Part shown: positions 1-9,707 of the stretch, in pieces
How positions within the stretch are numbered: position 1 is the stretch's first letter
How the letters are laid out: each line of letters begins with the position of its first letter
From: a bacterium
GTDB lineage: Bacteria; Auribacterota; UBA3054
Reading direction: 5' to 3'
DNA: 64,000 bases
NCBI GenBank assembly: GCA_017963805.1
Contig: JAGCTE010000044.1
Coordinates: 1-64,000 of the forward strand
Notes under the pieces: generated by a model
The model's database searches: none
Told to the model about the DNA's origin: nothing
The model's input: the letters and a program-made list of their open reading frames with translations, nothing else
Position numbers and translations under genes: made by a program

Positions 1-447
1 CTGAGCGTCGTTGAAGTAAGCCGGGACCGTGATGACGGCCTGCGTCACTTCTTCGCCCAGATAATCCTCGGCGGTCTGTTTCATCTTCTGCAGAATGACA
101 GCGGAGATCTCGGGAGGAGTGTAGTCCTTGCCCTGGAGCTTCACGGCCACGCCGCCGTTGTGATCTACGACATGATAAGAGACCTGCTTTTCGTCAGCGG
201 TCACTTCGTTGTACTTGCGGCCCATGAAACGCTTGATGGAGAAGACCGTGTTTTCCGGATTGGTAACGGCCTGACGTTTGGCCACCGTGCCCACGAGACG
301 GTTGCCGTCTTTGTCGTAAGCGACGATAGAAGGAGTCGTGCGTCCGCCTTCACTGTTCGCGATCACTTTGGGTTCGTTGCCCTCCATGACGCAGACGCAG
401 GAGTTCGTGGTGCCAAGGTCGATGCCGATGATTTTGTTCTTGCTCAT
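1..447 (-). CDS. dnaK: Chaperone DnaK (Hsp70), N-terminal 149 residues only
   Basis: ATP-dependent chaperone that folds nascent and stress-damaged proteins in the cytoplasm together with DnaJ and GrpE. The first 149 residues are visible; the gene runs off the left edge of the window. The N-terminal phosphate-binding motif [12 protein letters not shown] lies at about residues 7-18, followed by the usual RTTPSIVA segment, and the visible part ends in [12 protein letters not shown] of the actin-like ATPase domain. The ATG at 447 follows a good ribosome binding site (GAGGT, 6 nt upstream). The upstream region holds a sigma-54-type promoter and inverted repeats (separate entries) and no CIRCE element. 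The family assignment is certain; only the C-terminal substrate-binding half cannot be assessed. Confidence 0.97.
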   Translation of the reverse strand, partial: MSKNKIIGIDLGTTNSCVCVMEGNEPKVIANSEGGRTTPSIVAYDKDGNRLVGTVAKRQAVTNPENTVFSIKRFMGRKYNEVTADEKQVSYHVVDHNGGVAVKLQGKDYTPPEISAVILQKMKQTAEDYLGEEVTQAVITVPAYFNDAQ

Positions 448-497
448 ATTTACCTCACTTTTGTTTGATTACTATTTAATTAAGCGTAAATATATAG

Positions 498-514
498 AGC
501 AATTTTTGTGCCAA
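498..514 (-). promoter_or_regulatory. Sigma-54 type (-24/-12) promoter of dnaK
   Basis: On the minus strand the sequence reads TTGGCACAAAAATTGCT. It carries the complete TGGCAC (-24) and TTGC(A/T) (-12) elements with the obligatory 5-nt spacing. The expected start site, about 12 nt after the -12 GC, falls near 487. That leaves a leader of about 40 nt containing the GAGGT ribosome binding site before the dnaK ATG at 447. No equally good sigma-70 promoter was seen here. The match is seen directly; use by RpoN is inferred. Confidence 0.72.
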
Positions 515-522
515 ACTTAACA

Positions 523-545
523 GACTAAATATAAGCAATTTAGTC
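523..545. promoter_or_regulatory. Perfect 8-7-8 inverted repeat upstream of dnaK
   Basis: GACTAAAT, 7 nt, ATTTAGTC. The dyad centre lies about 47 bp upstream of the predicted sigma-54 start, immediately beyond the -24 element. It does not match CIRCE (TTAGCACTC-N9-GAGTGCTAA). It could be an operator or an activator site; no regulator gene is visible nearby. Confidence 0.5.
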
Positions 546-566
546 AAAAGGCCAAAACGGCCAAAC

Positions 567-611
567 GTGACATTTTGGCGCAAAGTCGAAAAGAGAGTGA
601 AATAATGTCAC
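567..611. promoter_or_regulatory. Spaced inverted repeat, possible enhancer for the dnaK sigma-54 promoter
   Basis: GTGACATT at 567-574 and AATGTCAC at 604-611 are perfect 8-bp arms separated by 29 nt. They lie about 80 to 124 bp upstream of the predicted dnaK start, the usual distance for enhancer-binding-protein sites. The right arm covers the stop codon of the rluD-like gene, so coincidence is possible. A direct repeat of GGCCAAA at 550 and 559 lies between this pair and the inner palindrome. Confidence 0.3.
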
Positions 612-1576
612 TTTTTGGAGTTTTTCCTGAAACAGAGTTCGGAGAGCGCTTCCCTTACCCTTAGGTAATCGTCGGGAAGCGGCGCGGTGACGCAAAGCGC
701 CTCCCCGGTCACAGGGTGTTCCAGCTCCAATCTGTAGGCGTGCAGCATCTGACGCTCGGCGCGGGCCAGCTTCGTCAGTTTGGCAGCGCTCCTGCCGTAG
801 GTGGCGTCCCCTATCACGGGATGCCCGATGTGCGCCAACTGCACCCTGATCTGGTGCGTGCGGCCGGTTTCGATGACAAGGGAAAGTTCCGAGGCGGTCG
901 TCGCGAAAGCCTGGATCACTTTTCCTGTCGTGATGGCGACTTTCCCCTTCTCGGGATTCTGTACGACCGCCATTTTCTTGCGGTCGGCGTTGCTGCGGGC
1001 CAAGTAATCGACGAGCTCGAAGGGGCTTTGCTGCGGGAGCCCCAATACCAGCGCGCGGTATTCTTTGGTGAAGCTCCTCTCCGAAAACATCTCGAGCATT
1101 TTCAGCCTTACGGCTTCCGACTTCGCGACCATGATGAGTCCGGAAGTGTCCTTGTCAAGGCGGTGCACTATGCCGGGCCGCTCGGGATCTCCCACGGAGG
1201 TGAGGAAAGGATAGCGATGGATTAGCTGCTGCACGAGCGTCGCTTCTTTTTCCGTCCCCGCTCCGGGATGCACTGTCAAACCAGCGGGCTTGTTGACGAT
1301 CAGAAGATGCTCGTCTTCGTAGGCTATGTCAAGGTCGCCCTCCACGGGCTTCAGTTCGCTCTTGGTTTCAAGCGGTTCGAAAAAGGCGATCGTCTCGCCG
1401 CCAGAAATTTTGAAAGCCGGGCGGACCCTTTCGCCGTCGACCGTAAGGCAGCCGTCCTTTATGAGAGCCGTTATGCGGGCGCGCGAAACGGTCTTCAAGG
1501 CGTCGGAAAGGAAAACGTCGACTCTTATGGCGCCCTTGCCGCCGTCGTAGGCGAACTTGTGCTTAGTCCCCTTCAT
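608..1576 (-). CDS. rluD: Pseudouridine synthase, RluA/RluD family
   Basis: Isomerises specific uridines in large-subunit rRNA (or tRNA) to pseudouridine. It is 322 residues long, normal for RluD. An S4 RNA-binding domain covers about residues 17-75, and the catalytic domain carries the family signature HRLDKDTSGL with the catalytic aspartate at about 141. The C-terminal substrate motif GRTHQIRVQL is near 237-247. The start is 3 nt downstream of the obg stop, so the two are very likely cotranscribed, an arrangement that fits a ribosome-assembly pair. RluD cannot be separated from RluA or RluC paralogues by eye, so the exact target uridines are not certain. Confidence 0.9.
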   Translation of the reverse strand: MKGTKHKFAYDGGKGAIRVDVFLSDALKTVSRARITALIKDGCLTVDGERVRPAFKISGGETIAFFEPLETKSELKPVEGDLDIAYEDEHLLIVNKPAGLTVHPGAGTEKEATLVQQLIHRYPFLTSVGDPERPGIVHRLDKDTSGLIMVAKSEAVRLKMLEMFSERSFTKEYRALVLGLPQQSPFELVDYLARSNADRKKMAVVQNPEKGKVAITTGKVIQAFATTASELSLVIETGRTHQIRVQLAHIGHPVIGDATYGRSAAKLTKLARAERQMLHAYRLELEHPVTGEALCVTAPLPDDYLRVREALSELCFRKNSKK

Positions 1577-1579
1577 CGC

Positions 1580-3768
<2,189 letters not shown>

Positions 3769-3775
3769 ACCTATG

Positions 3776-3784
3776 ATTTTATCA
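3776..3784 (-). promoter_or_regulatory. Extended -10 promoter very close to the start codon
   Basis: On the minus strand TGATAAAAT (TGn plus a -10-like hexamer) ends 7 nt before the ATG at 3768, with no clear -35. If used, transcription would begin at or within 1-2 nt of the start codon. The same arrangement is seen before the gene starting at 21921. Confidence 0.4.
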
Positions 3785-3894
3785 AAAAGCGGACTCGTTT
3801 TCGCTTTTGACCAAAGGTTTCGCCGGGAAAGAGACCAGGTAACAGTTTCGCATGGCTAAATTCAGCCAGCTTAGGTAGAATTTAGGCATTAAAA

Positions 3895-3900
3895 TATAAT
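3895..3900 (+). promoter_or_regulatory. Consensus -10 (TATAAT) of the HExxH gene pair
   Basis: TATAAT lies 12 nt upstream of the ATG at 3913. A poor -35 (TTAGGT, 3871-3876) is 18 nt further upstream. The implied leader is only about 5 nt, too short for a Shine-Dalgarno sequence. The divergent gene (start 3768) shares this 144-bp intergenic region. Confidence 0.5.
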
Positions 3901-3912
3901 AAGTGAGATCTC

Positions 3913-5391
3913 ATGATGAAAAAAGCCCTGCTACTTTTTTTGCTCCCTGTTCTCTGTGCCGCCCCGCTCGCGGCCGCCGAGAAATGGGACGTAGGCCTCG
4001 CCTGGCTGGAACGCGATCCCAAATACCCCGTGCCGATGGACGCAGTGGGAAAGAGCAACTGGCCTAAGCCCGGCGACGAGCTGACCTTCACCGCCCATCT
4101 TTTCATCAACGGCCCCGAGGACGCGCTGCCCAAGGAGCAGGCGGCCGAACTGAAATGGTTTTTCAACACCAAGCTCGCCGGTAAGACCTCCCTCGCCCTG
4201 GACGGGAATGGCTTCGCCGCCAGCAAGCTCAAATGGACCGTTCCCGCCGATTACAGGTACGACTTCAGCAAGCCGCTTACCAACTGCCTGGAAGTCGTCC
4301 TCTCCTACCAGGACGGCAAGAAGGACCGCAACGCTTTCAACGACAGCCTGAAGATCTGCCTTGACGCCCTGGTCTTCAGCGTGAAGGTCAACAATAAAAC
4401 GTTCGCGCAATACACGGACCCCGAGGGCCTCTCCTTCTTTGACCGCCTTAATCAAAACATCGCGTGGATGAACGACCGCTTCGGCTCCGCGAAATATCCC
4501 CTTGCCCCTTGGGGCATCATCGACCGCTACCGCGTTGACCGCGTCGAGCTGACCGACGACGAGATCGAAAAGGACCTTGAGCACGGCGATCCCAACGCCA
4601 CCACCCGCCTCTTCTTCATGGAAGGCGGCAAGATGGGCGCCTTCTACAACGCCCCCTACTACTGGATCGGGCAGACCTTCTTTTACGTGAGCGGCGGCGT
4701 GACCAACGGCATATTCTCCCAGATGGGCATCGGCGCCGTGACCCACGAGGCCGGCCACTCCCTTCAGCTTCCCGACACGTACATGTTCGACCTCAGCGAG
4801 GATAAGAACCACGTCACTCATGAAAAGATCTCCTGCGACTGGATGGACACGGACGGCAAGATCGACATCATGCGCTATCCGTATAACGGCAATTCCGCCT
4901 TCACCGAACTCTCCGCCGTCGCCGCCAACACCCAATCCGGCGTCTTCCGCCGGCACACTCCGGAAGTCATGAAAATAGACGGCAAGCTCAGCCTGGGCTG
5001 GATGTTCCGCTGCCTGCCGAAAAAGATCGGCGTGCGCTTTTTCGCGAAAAACGGCCAAGAGCTTCCCGACGGCCTTCCCGTCAAATTTTACCGCGCCGAC
5101 CGCTCGAGCTACTATATCGAGGTCCCTAATGACGACATAGTCCTTGACACAACGTACAAAAAAGGCGGCGTTTTCTTCGAGCCGGACTTCGAGGTCAAGG
5201 AGAACGCCAACATCGGCAAGAACACCTTCCTGGTCTGCCTGGAGCAAAAAGACCGCAAGCACGCCGTGCTGCTTGACCAGCTGCGCTTCAACTACCGCTA
5301 CATCAAAGGGGAGACCGAGACCCAGATATTCTCTTTTACCAACGATTTCAGCGAGGCTGAATCAAAAGAAAAGCCAAGTGAAAAAAAATAA
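3913..5391 (+). CDS. Secreted HExxH protein, single-unit member of a duplicated metalloprotease-like family
   Basis: A 492-residue exported protein. The signal peptide covers residues 1-22 (cleavage near AAA-EKWD). A CARDB-like beta domain (about 25-160) opens with the block WDVGLAWLERDPKYP and contains KPGDELTFTAHL. The catalytic-like domain carries THEAGHSLQLPDTY, that is HEAGH at 278-282 with Asp288 at the spacing of the third ligand of HExxHxxGxxD zinc proteases; Gly is replaced by Gln285. DIMRYPYNG further on resembles a metzincin Met-turn. There is no PEP-CTERM tail, unlike the neighbour, so it may be released. It is followed after about 20 nt by the two-unit paralogue. The enzyme class (M6/M7-like or new) is inferred; ATG 3916 is an alternative start. 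Confidence 0.72.
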   Translation: MMKKALLLFLLPVLCAAPLAAAEKWDVGLAWLERDPKYPVPMDAVGKSNWPKPGDELTFTAHLFINGPEDALPKEQAAELKWFFNTKLAGKTSLALDGNGFAASKLKWTVPADYRYDFSKPLTNCLEVVLSYQDGKKDRNAFNDSLKICLDALVFSVKVNNKTFAQYTDPEGLSFFDRLNQNIAWMNDRFGSAKYPLAPWGIIDRYRVDRVELTDDEIEKDLEHGDPNATTRLFFMEGGKMGAFYNAPYYWIGQTFFYVSGGVTNGIFSQMGIGAVTHEAGHSLQLPDTYMFDLSEDKNHVTHEKISCDWMDTDGKIDIMRYPYNGNSAFTELSAVAANTQSGVFRRHTPEVMKIDGKLSLGWMFRCLPKKIGVRFFAKNGQELPDGLPVKFYRADRSSYYIEVPNDDIVLDTTYKKGGVFFEPDFEVKENANIGKNTFLVCLEQKDRKHAVLLDQLRFNYRYIKGETETQIFSFTNDFSEAESKEKPSEKK

Positions 5392-5413
5392 ACAGATGCT
5401 ATCACATAATACA

Positions 5414-8400
5414 ATGAACAACACTACCGGAAAAATGCGCGCCAGACAACTTTTGCTTTTGCTTATCTTCGCGTTCTCCTTTACGTCGCTCGCCGCCTGG
5501 GATCTGGGGATCGCCTGGATCGAACGGGCCGAGAAGTACCCCAACCCCAAGGACGCCGACAACGTCTTCAACCGCCCCGCGCCCGGCGACGTCGTCCACT
5601 GGACCGCCAACATCTATTCCAACAGCGAGGAAACTTCCGGAGACGTCACCGCGTATCTCAAATGGTATGTCAACACGAAACTGGAAGCGGTGCACACGCA
5701 GAGCTTCTCCAAAGCCGAGGGGATCTACACCGACAGCTACGCCTGGACCGTCCCTGAGAACTACACCTACGACTTCACGCGCTCTCTCACGAACAAGCTA
5801 TCCTTGGTCATGAGCTATCCCGGATCCCTGAGGGACAACAACAGCGGCAACGATTCCCGCGAGATCTTCCTAGACGCCATGACCTTCAGGGTCAAGGTCT
5901 ATACGAACACCTTCTGGAAATACACAGTCAAGGGAAGCTCCCCGAAATCTTTCTACGACAACCTTGAGGACACCATCCAGTTCATGAACGGCCGCTACGC
6001 CGCCATGAGTTACCCCCTGGCTCCTTACGGCATCATCGACCGCTACAGAGTCGACCATGTTGAAATGATGAACGTGGCCAAGGATCCCACCCGCTTCGAA
6101 GGATGCGAGGATTACTACACTACGGTCAGCTACAGCGAAGGCGACGACTACGGCGGATACCTTGGCAACCCCTACGACTGGATCGGGCAGACCTTCCTTT
6201 GGAACGGGAACGGCGTCTTTTCGACCATGGGGCACGGCGCGGTTTGCCACGAGACCGGCCACTCCTTCGGCTTCCCCGACACCTACCGCTTCAACATGCC
6301 GGCCGCCAACAACAAAGTCTTCGGAGAAGCCTACACTTGCAACTGGGCCGATCCCAAAGGCAAGGAAGACATCATGCGCTACTGCTACAACGGCACCAGG
6401 GACGTCTTCACGGAGCTGGAATGTGCGACCATCAACCTGAAGGCCGGCTCCCAGCGCCGTTATCCCCCGGAGATGCACAACGGCGTGAAAGGCTGGATGT
6501 TCGCCTGCCTTCCCACCAACATCTGCATAAAAGCCTACGGCGAAAACGGCCACGAGCTCTGTCTGGCCGAAGTCCTCGTCTACCGCGGGACCGGCAGCAG
6601 CTACGAGCTCGCTTTCGGCAACACCAGCCCGAGCTACACCTTGACATATGATCAGGGCGCCAAATTCAAACCGAATTACAGCTACGACAACAACAATCTT
6701 TACTACAACAGCTTCATCTTCAAGCTGCCCGGCGATGACACATCGAACTACAAGATCATCGACAGCCTGAGATTGAACTACGAATACCTGAAAGGCCAGA
6801 AAGACGTCTGCTTCTTCTCCTTCACGAACGCGAATTACAAGGCCGCCGAGCCGACTTCCATCGTGATAGGAGACGGCAGCGGCTCCACTTTCACCCTGAA
6901 GAACGAACTGCATTTATCTTATCCCGCCAACGCCCAAAAGATCCGCTGGGCCTACAACGAAGCCGGCTTAAACGACGCCGAGTGGCTGGACATCTCCGAA
7001 GACATGGAAATGATCTTCACGAAAAACGGCCGCCTTTCCATCTATTTCCAAACGCTTTCCTATGACTGCGTGCTTTCCGACGTTTACGTAAGGGAAATAA
7101 CCGTTACGACCGACTGGGACATGGGATTGGCCTGGCTTGAGCGCACGCCGAAATACGGCATCGGCAAATACGACATCGGCAGCACCTACCGTCCGAAGCC
7201 GGGCGACAGGCTTACCTGGACCGCCAACATCTACTGCAACACTTCGCTGACGAACGATCCCATCGACGTGGTCGTCGACTGGTACGTCAACACGAAAAAG
7301 GAAGCATCGCACACCAACAGCTTCAGGGTCGTCCGCGACCTTTACCAGGACGACTTCCATTGGACCATGCCGGACACTTACGTCTACGATTTCACCAAGC
7401 CGCTTACCAACATCGTAAGAGCCGTCATCAGCTACCCCGAGGGATACGTCGACAACAACGTCAGCAACAACGTGCTGGACGTCTATATGGACGCCCTCAG
7501 TTTCGGCGTGACCGTCGTCAACTCCACCTTCGACAAGTACACCAAGTCTTCCAAAAAGTCGTTCTACGACCACATGAACGACACTATCAACTACATGAAC
7601 GCCCAGTACGCCAGGGCCAAGTCGGTGCTGGCGCCCTACGGCATCATAGACCGCTACCGGGTAGGGTATCTGAAACGCCAGGATTCGGAGTACTTCCCTC
7701 TCAACCCGGCTGACAGCACCAACTGCACCACCCAGCTCGTCTTCAACGAGGGCGGCTCGATGGGCGCCTTCTTCAACGCCCCCTACTACTGGATCGGACA
7801 AACCTTCGCCTCCGGCATCTTCGACATGGCCGGGCACGGCGCGCTCTGCCACGAATCGGGGCACTCGCTGCAGCTGCCCGACACCTACCGTTTCGATCTT
7901 TCGGAAGAGAACAACAAGGTCAACGGCAAGGCCTGGGGCTGCAAATGGATGGATCCAGAAGGCATGCAGGACATCATGCGCTTCTGCTACGACGGCTGGG
8001 GCGACATCTTCTGCGGCGTAGGCCCGGCCGCCGCCAACCTCCAGGCCGGCGTTTACCGCCGCACGCCTCCCGAGATCTACTCCAATGAATTCTGCTATTC
8101 AGTCGGCTGGATGTTCCAGTATCTACCAACCAGCATCGTCGTGAGAGTCCACCATACGGACGGCCGCGAGCTCGACCAGCTGCCCATCCAGATCTACCGC
8201 GGCGGCGGCGAGGGCTACTACATGCAGTTCCCCGATTCCCACTACGAATGGCGGAAGATCTATTCGAAGGGCGGCATCCGCTTCGAGCCCAACTGCCGCT
8301 ACGATAACGCGAGGATCTTCGAGAACTGCTTCATGATAAGTTTGCGCTGCACCGGAACTCCCTTCGACATCCTTGACGTTCTGCGCCTCAACCACCTCTG

Positions 8401-8791
8401 CATGCTGCAGGGCAGCACCAACACTGTCGTCTTTTCCTACACCAACGATTTCAAGGCCGCCGAGATCACCAGCCTGAAGCTCAACGACGGCGCTTCCGAG
8501 ACCTTGTCGAGAGACGTTACCTTAACTCTCGCCACCGACAACGCCATTAGGAAAGCAAGATGGGCCTATTCGGAGGAGGAGCTTGAGGAGACGGAATGGG
8601 AAGAAAGCTTCACCGCCAAAACCATAACGCTCCCGGAAGAGGAAAAGAAATACACCGTCTACGCGCAAGTTTTGTCAAGAGACTTTGTCCCCTCTTACAC
8701 TAAGAGCGCAGAAATAACCCTCGTCCCGGAACCGGGTTTAATATTCGCGCTTTGGGTACTAGCTGCCTTCGGGCTGCGAAAACGCTTTTAA
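5414..8791 (+). CDS. Surface protein with two tandem HExxH metalloprotease-like units and a PEP-CTERM tail
   Basis: About 1125 residues, exported (hydrophobic stretch QLLLLLIFAFSFTSLAA near residues 12-28). It is an internal duplication of the upstream protein. Unit 1 begins WDLGIAWIERAEKYP and has HETGHSFGFPD at about 279-289, a full HExxHxxGxxD match. Unit 2 begins WDMGLAWLERTPKYG and has HESGHSLQLPD at about 813-823, with Gly changed to Gln. Each unit contains the CARDB-like domain, the YPLAPYGIIDRYRV-type block, and DIMR(Y/F) after the zinc motif. A short Ig-like linker (WAYNEAGLNDAEW / WAYSEEELEETEW) closes each unit. The C-terminus is VPEPGLIFALWVLAAFGLRKRF, a PEP-CTERM signal starting near 1104. 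Starts at 5396, 5414 and 5435 are all possible; none has a strong ribosome binding site. The last 33 bp overlap the convergent glycosyltransferase gene. Confidence 0.8.
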   Translation: MNNTTGKMRARQLLLLLIFAFSFTSLAAWDLGIAWIERAEKYPNPKDADNVFNRPAPGDVVHWTANIYSNSEETSGDVTAYLKWYVNTKLEAVHTQSFSKAEGIYTDSYAWTVPENYTYDFTRSLTNKLSLVMSYPGSLRDNNSGNDSREIFLDAMTFRVKVYTNTFWKYTVKGSSPKSFYDNLEDTIQFMNGRYAAMSYPLAPYGIIDRYRVDHVEMMNVAKDPTRFEGCEDYYTTVSYSEGDDYGGYLGNPYDWIGQTFLWNGNGVFSTMGHGAVCHETGHSFGFPDTYRFNMPAANNKVFGEAYTCNWADPKGKEDIMRYCYNGTRDVFTELECATINLKAGSQRRYPPEMHNGVKGWMFACLPTNICIKAYGENGHELCLAEVLVYRGTGSSYELAFGNTSPSYTLTYDQGAKFKPNYSYDNNNLYYNSFIFKLPGDDTSNYKIIDSLRLNYEYLKGQKDVCFFSFTNANYKAAEPTSIVIGDGSGSTFTLKNELHLSYPANAQKIRWAYNEAGLNDAEWLDISEDMEMIFTKNGRLSIYFQTLSYDCVLSDVYVREITVTTDWDMGLAWLERTPKYGIGKYDIGSTYRPKPGDRLTWTANIYCNTSLTNDPIDVVVDWYVNTKKEASHTNSFRVVRDLYQDDFHWTMPDTYVYDFTKPLTNIVRAVISYPEGYVDNNVSNNVLDVYMDALSFGVTVVNSTFDKYTKSSKKSFYDHMNDTINYMNAQYARAKSVLAPYGIIDRYRVGYLKRQDSEYFPLNPADSTNCTTQLVFNEGGSMGAFFNAPYYWIGQTFASGIFDMAGHGALCHESGHSLQLPDTYRFDLSEENNKVNGKAWGCKWMDPEGMQDIMRFCYDGWGDIFCGVGPAAANLQAGVYRRTPPEIYSNEFCYSVGWMFQYLPTSIVVRVHHTDGRELDQLPIQIYRGGGEGYYMQFPDSHYEWRKIYSKGGIRFEPNCRYDNARIFENCFMISLRCTGTPFDILDVLRLNHLCMLQGSTNTVVFSYTNDFKAAEITSLKLNDGASETLSRDVTLTLATDNAIRKARWAYSEEELEETEWEESFTAKTITLPEEEKKYTVYAQVLSRDFVPSYTKSAEITLVPEPGLIFALWVLAAFGLRKRF

Positions 8792-9706
8792 GATCTCAGC
8801 CAAAGGCGGAAGTTTGCCTGTGAAGGCGAAAACGAGGCCGGCCCAGACTCCTTTCAAATAAGCTTTGACAAAGGAGGCGGGAGCCTTGTACCAAAGCATG
8901 TTGAAAAGATAATAGGCGTGGTACAGCGGCTGATAGAAAAGCATGAAGACGAGGAACTGGAACATGGTTCCGTAGCGCTTTATCAAAACGGCGCGGTTCC
9001 TGGCGAAGATGTAGGTCTGCAAAGGATTCGTTAATCCGAGTCTTCTGGCGTCTGATCTTTTCACTTCCTGCATGTGGTCGGTCACGGCGTCCAAAAGGAA
9101 GAGCGCCTTGAAGCCTCGCTTTTCCATGCGGCGGCAGTAGTCCTCGTCGGCCATGGTGGAAAAAAGACGGTCGTCCATTAAGCCCGTCGCTTGGGCGGCT
9201 TCTTTTTTTATTAGCGTGGCGTTCGGGATCCTGCGCGTGGGGTAAGTCTTTGTGTCTTTTGTAAAATTCTTGTCGTTGAGAAGATTCCTGCCGCTCCACA
9301 TGGAGGTTTCTCCCCCGCAGAAGCAGACCGTCTTGGGATCGTCATAACCGTTCATAAAGAGCGGAAGGACGATGCCGAGGTTGGGATCGGAAAAAAGCTT
9401 TCTTTGCAGTTTCTCAAGCATGTCTGGTTCTACGATGTTATCGTCGTCGAGAAGCAGAACGGAATCGGTCGTGAAAGTTGAGAGCGCCAGGTTGTGGCAG
9501 TAGGAAAGGCCGAAATTCTCTTTGTTTTCAATGACCTTGACCTGGGGGAATTCATTTTCGAGCATTTCGGCAGTCCCGTCCGTCGAGGCGTTGTCGTAAA
9601 CTCTCACTTCGTCCGGGACGAGCGTCCCGGAAAGGACGGAAGCAAGGCACTTCCTTAGGAGTTCCTTCCTGTTGCGGGTTATAACTGCGACCGTGACGCT
9701 CGGCAT
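8759..9706 (-). CDS. Family 2 glycosyltransferase
   Basis: Transfers a sugar from a nucleotide donor, probably at the inner face of the membrane. The 315-residue protein has the GT-A fold of GT2 enzymes: the opening VTVAVITRNRKELL, the VYDNASTDGT donor-site motif near 37-45, the metal-binding LLLDDDN at 84-90 and a DEDYCRRMEKRG acid-base segment near 205. An aromatic hydrophobic stretch around 250-272 may contact the membrane. It is the last gene of a nine-gene leftward run, 1 nt after the parvulin-type lipoprotein gene, and overlaps the convergent PEP-CTERM gene by 33 bp. The acceptor is unknown; surface glycan or glycoprotein synthesis is inferred from the context. Confidence 0.88.
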   Translation of the reverse strand: MPSVTVAVITRNRKELLRKCLASVLSGTLVPDEVRVYDNASTDGTAEMLENEFPQVKVIENKENFGLSYCHNLALSTFTTDSVLLLDDDNIVEPDMLEKLQRKLFSDPNLGIVLPLFMNGYDDPKTVCFCGGETSMWSGRNLLNDKNFTKDTKTYPTRRIPNATLIKKEAAQATGLMDDRLFSTMADEDYCRRMEKRGFKALFLLDAVTDHMQEVKRSDARRLGLTNPLQTYIFARNRAVLIKRYGTMFQFLVFMLFYQPLYHAYYLFNMLWYKAPASFVKAYLKGVWAGLVFAFTGKLPPLAEILKAFSQPEGS

Positions 9707-9707
9707 G

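Noticed and set aside
4500-8700. Long open frames on the minus strand opposite the HExxH genes
   Set aside because: They are shadows of GC-rich codon use; the plus-strand frames have signal peptides, domain repeats and motifs.
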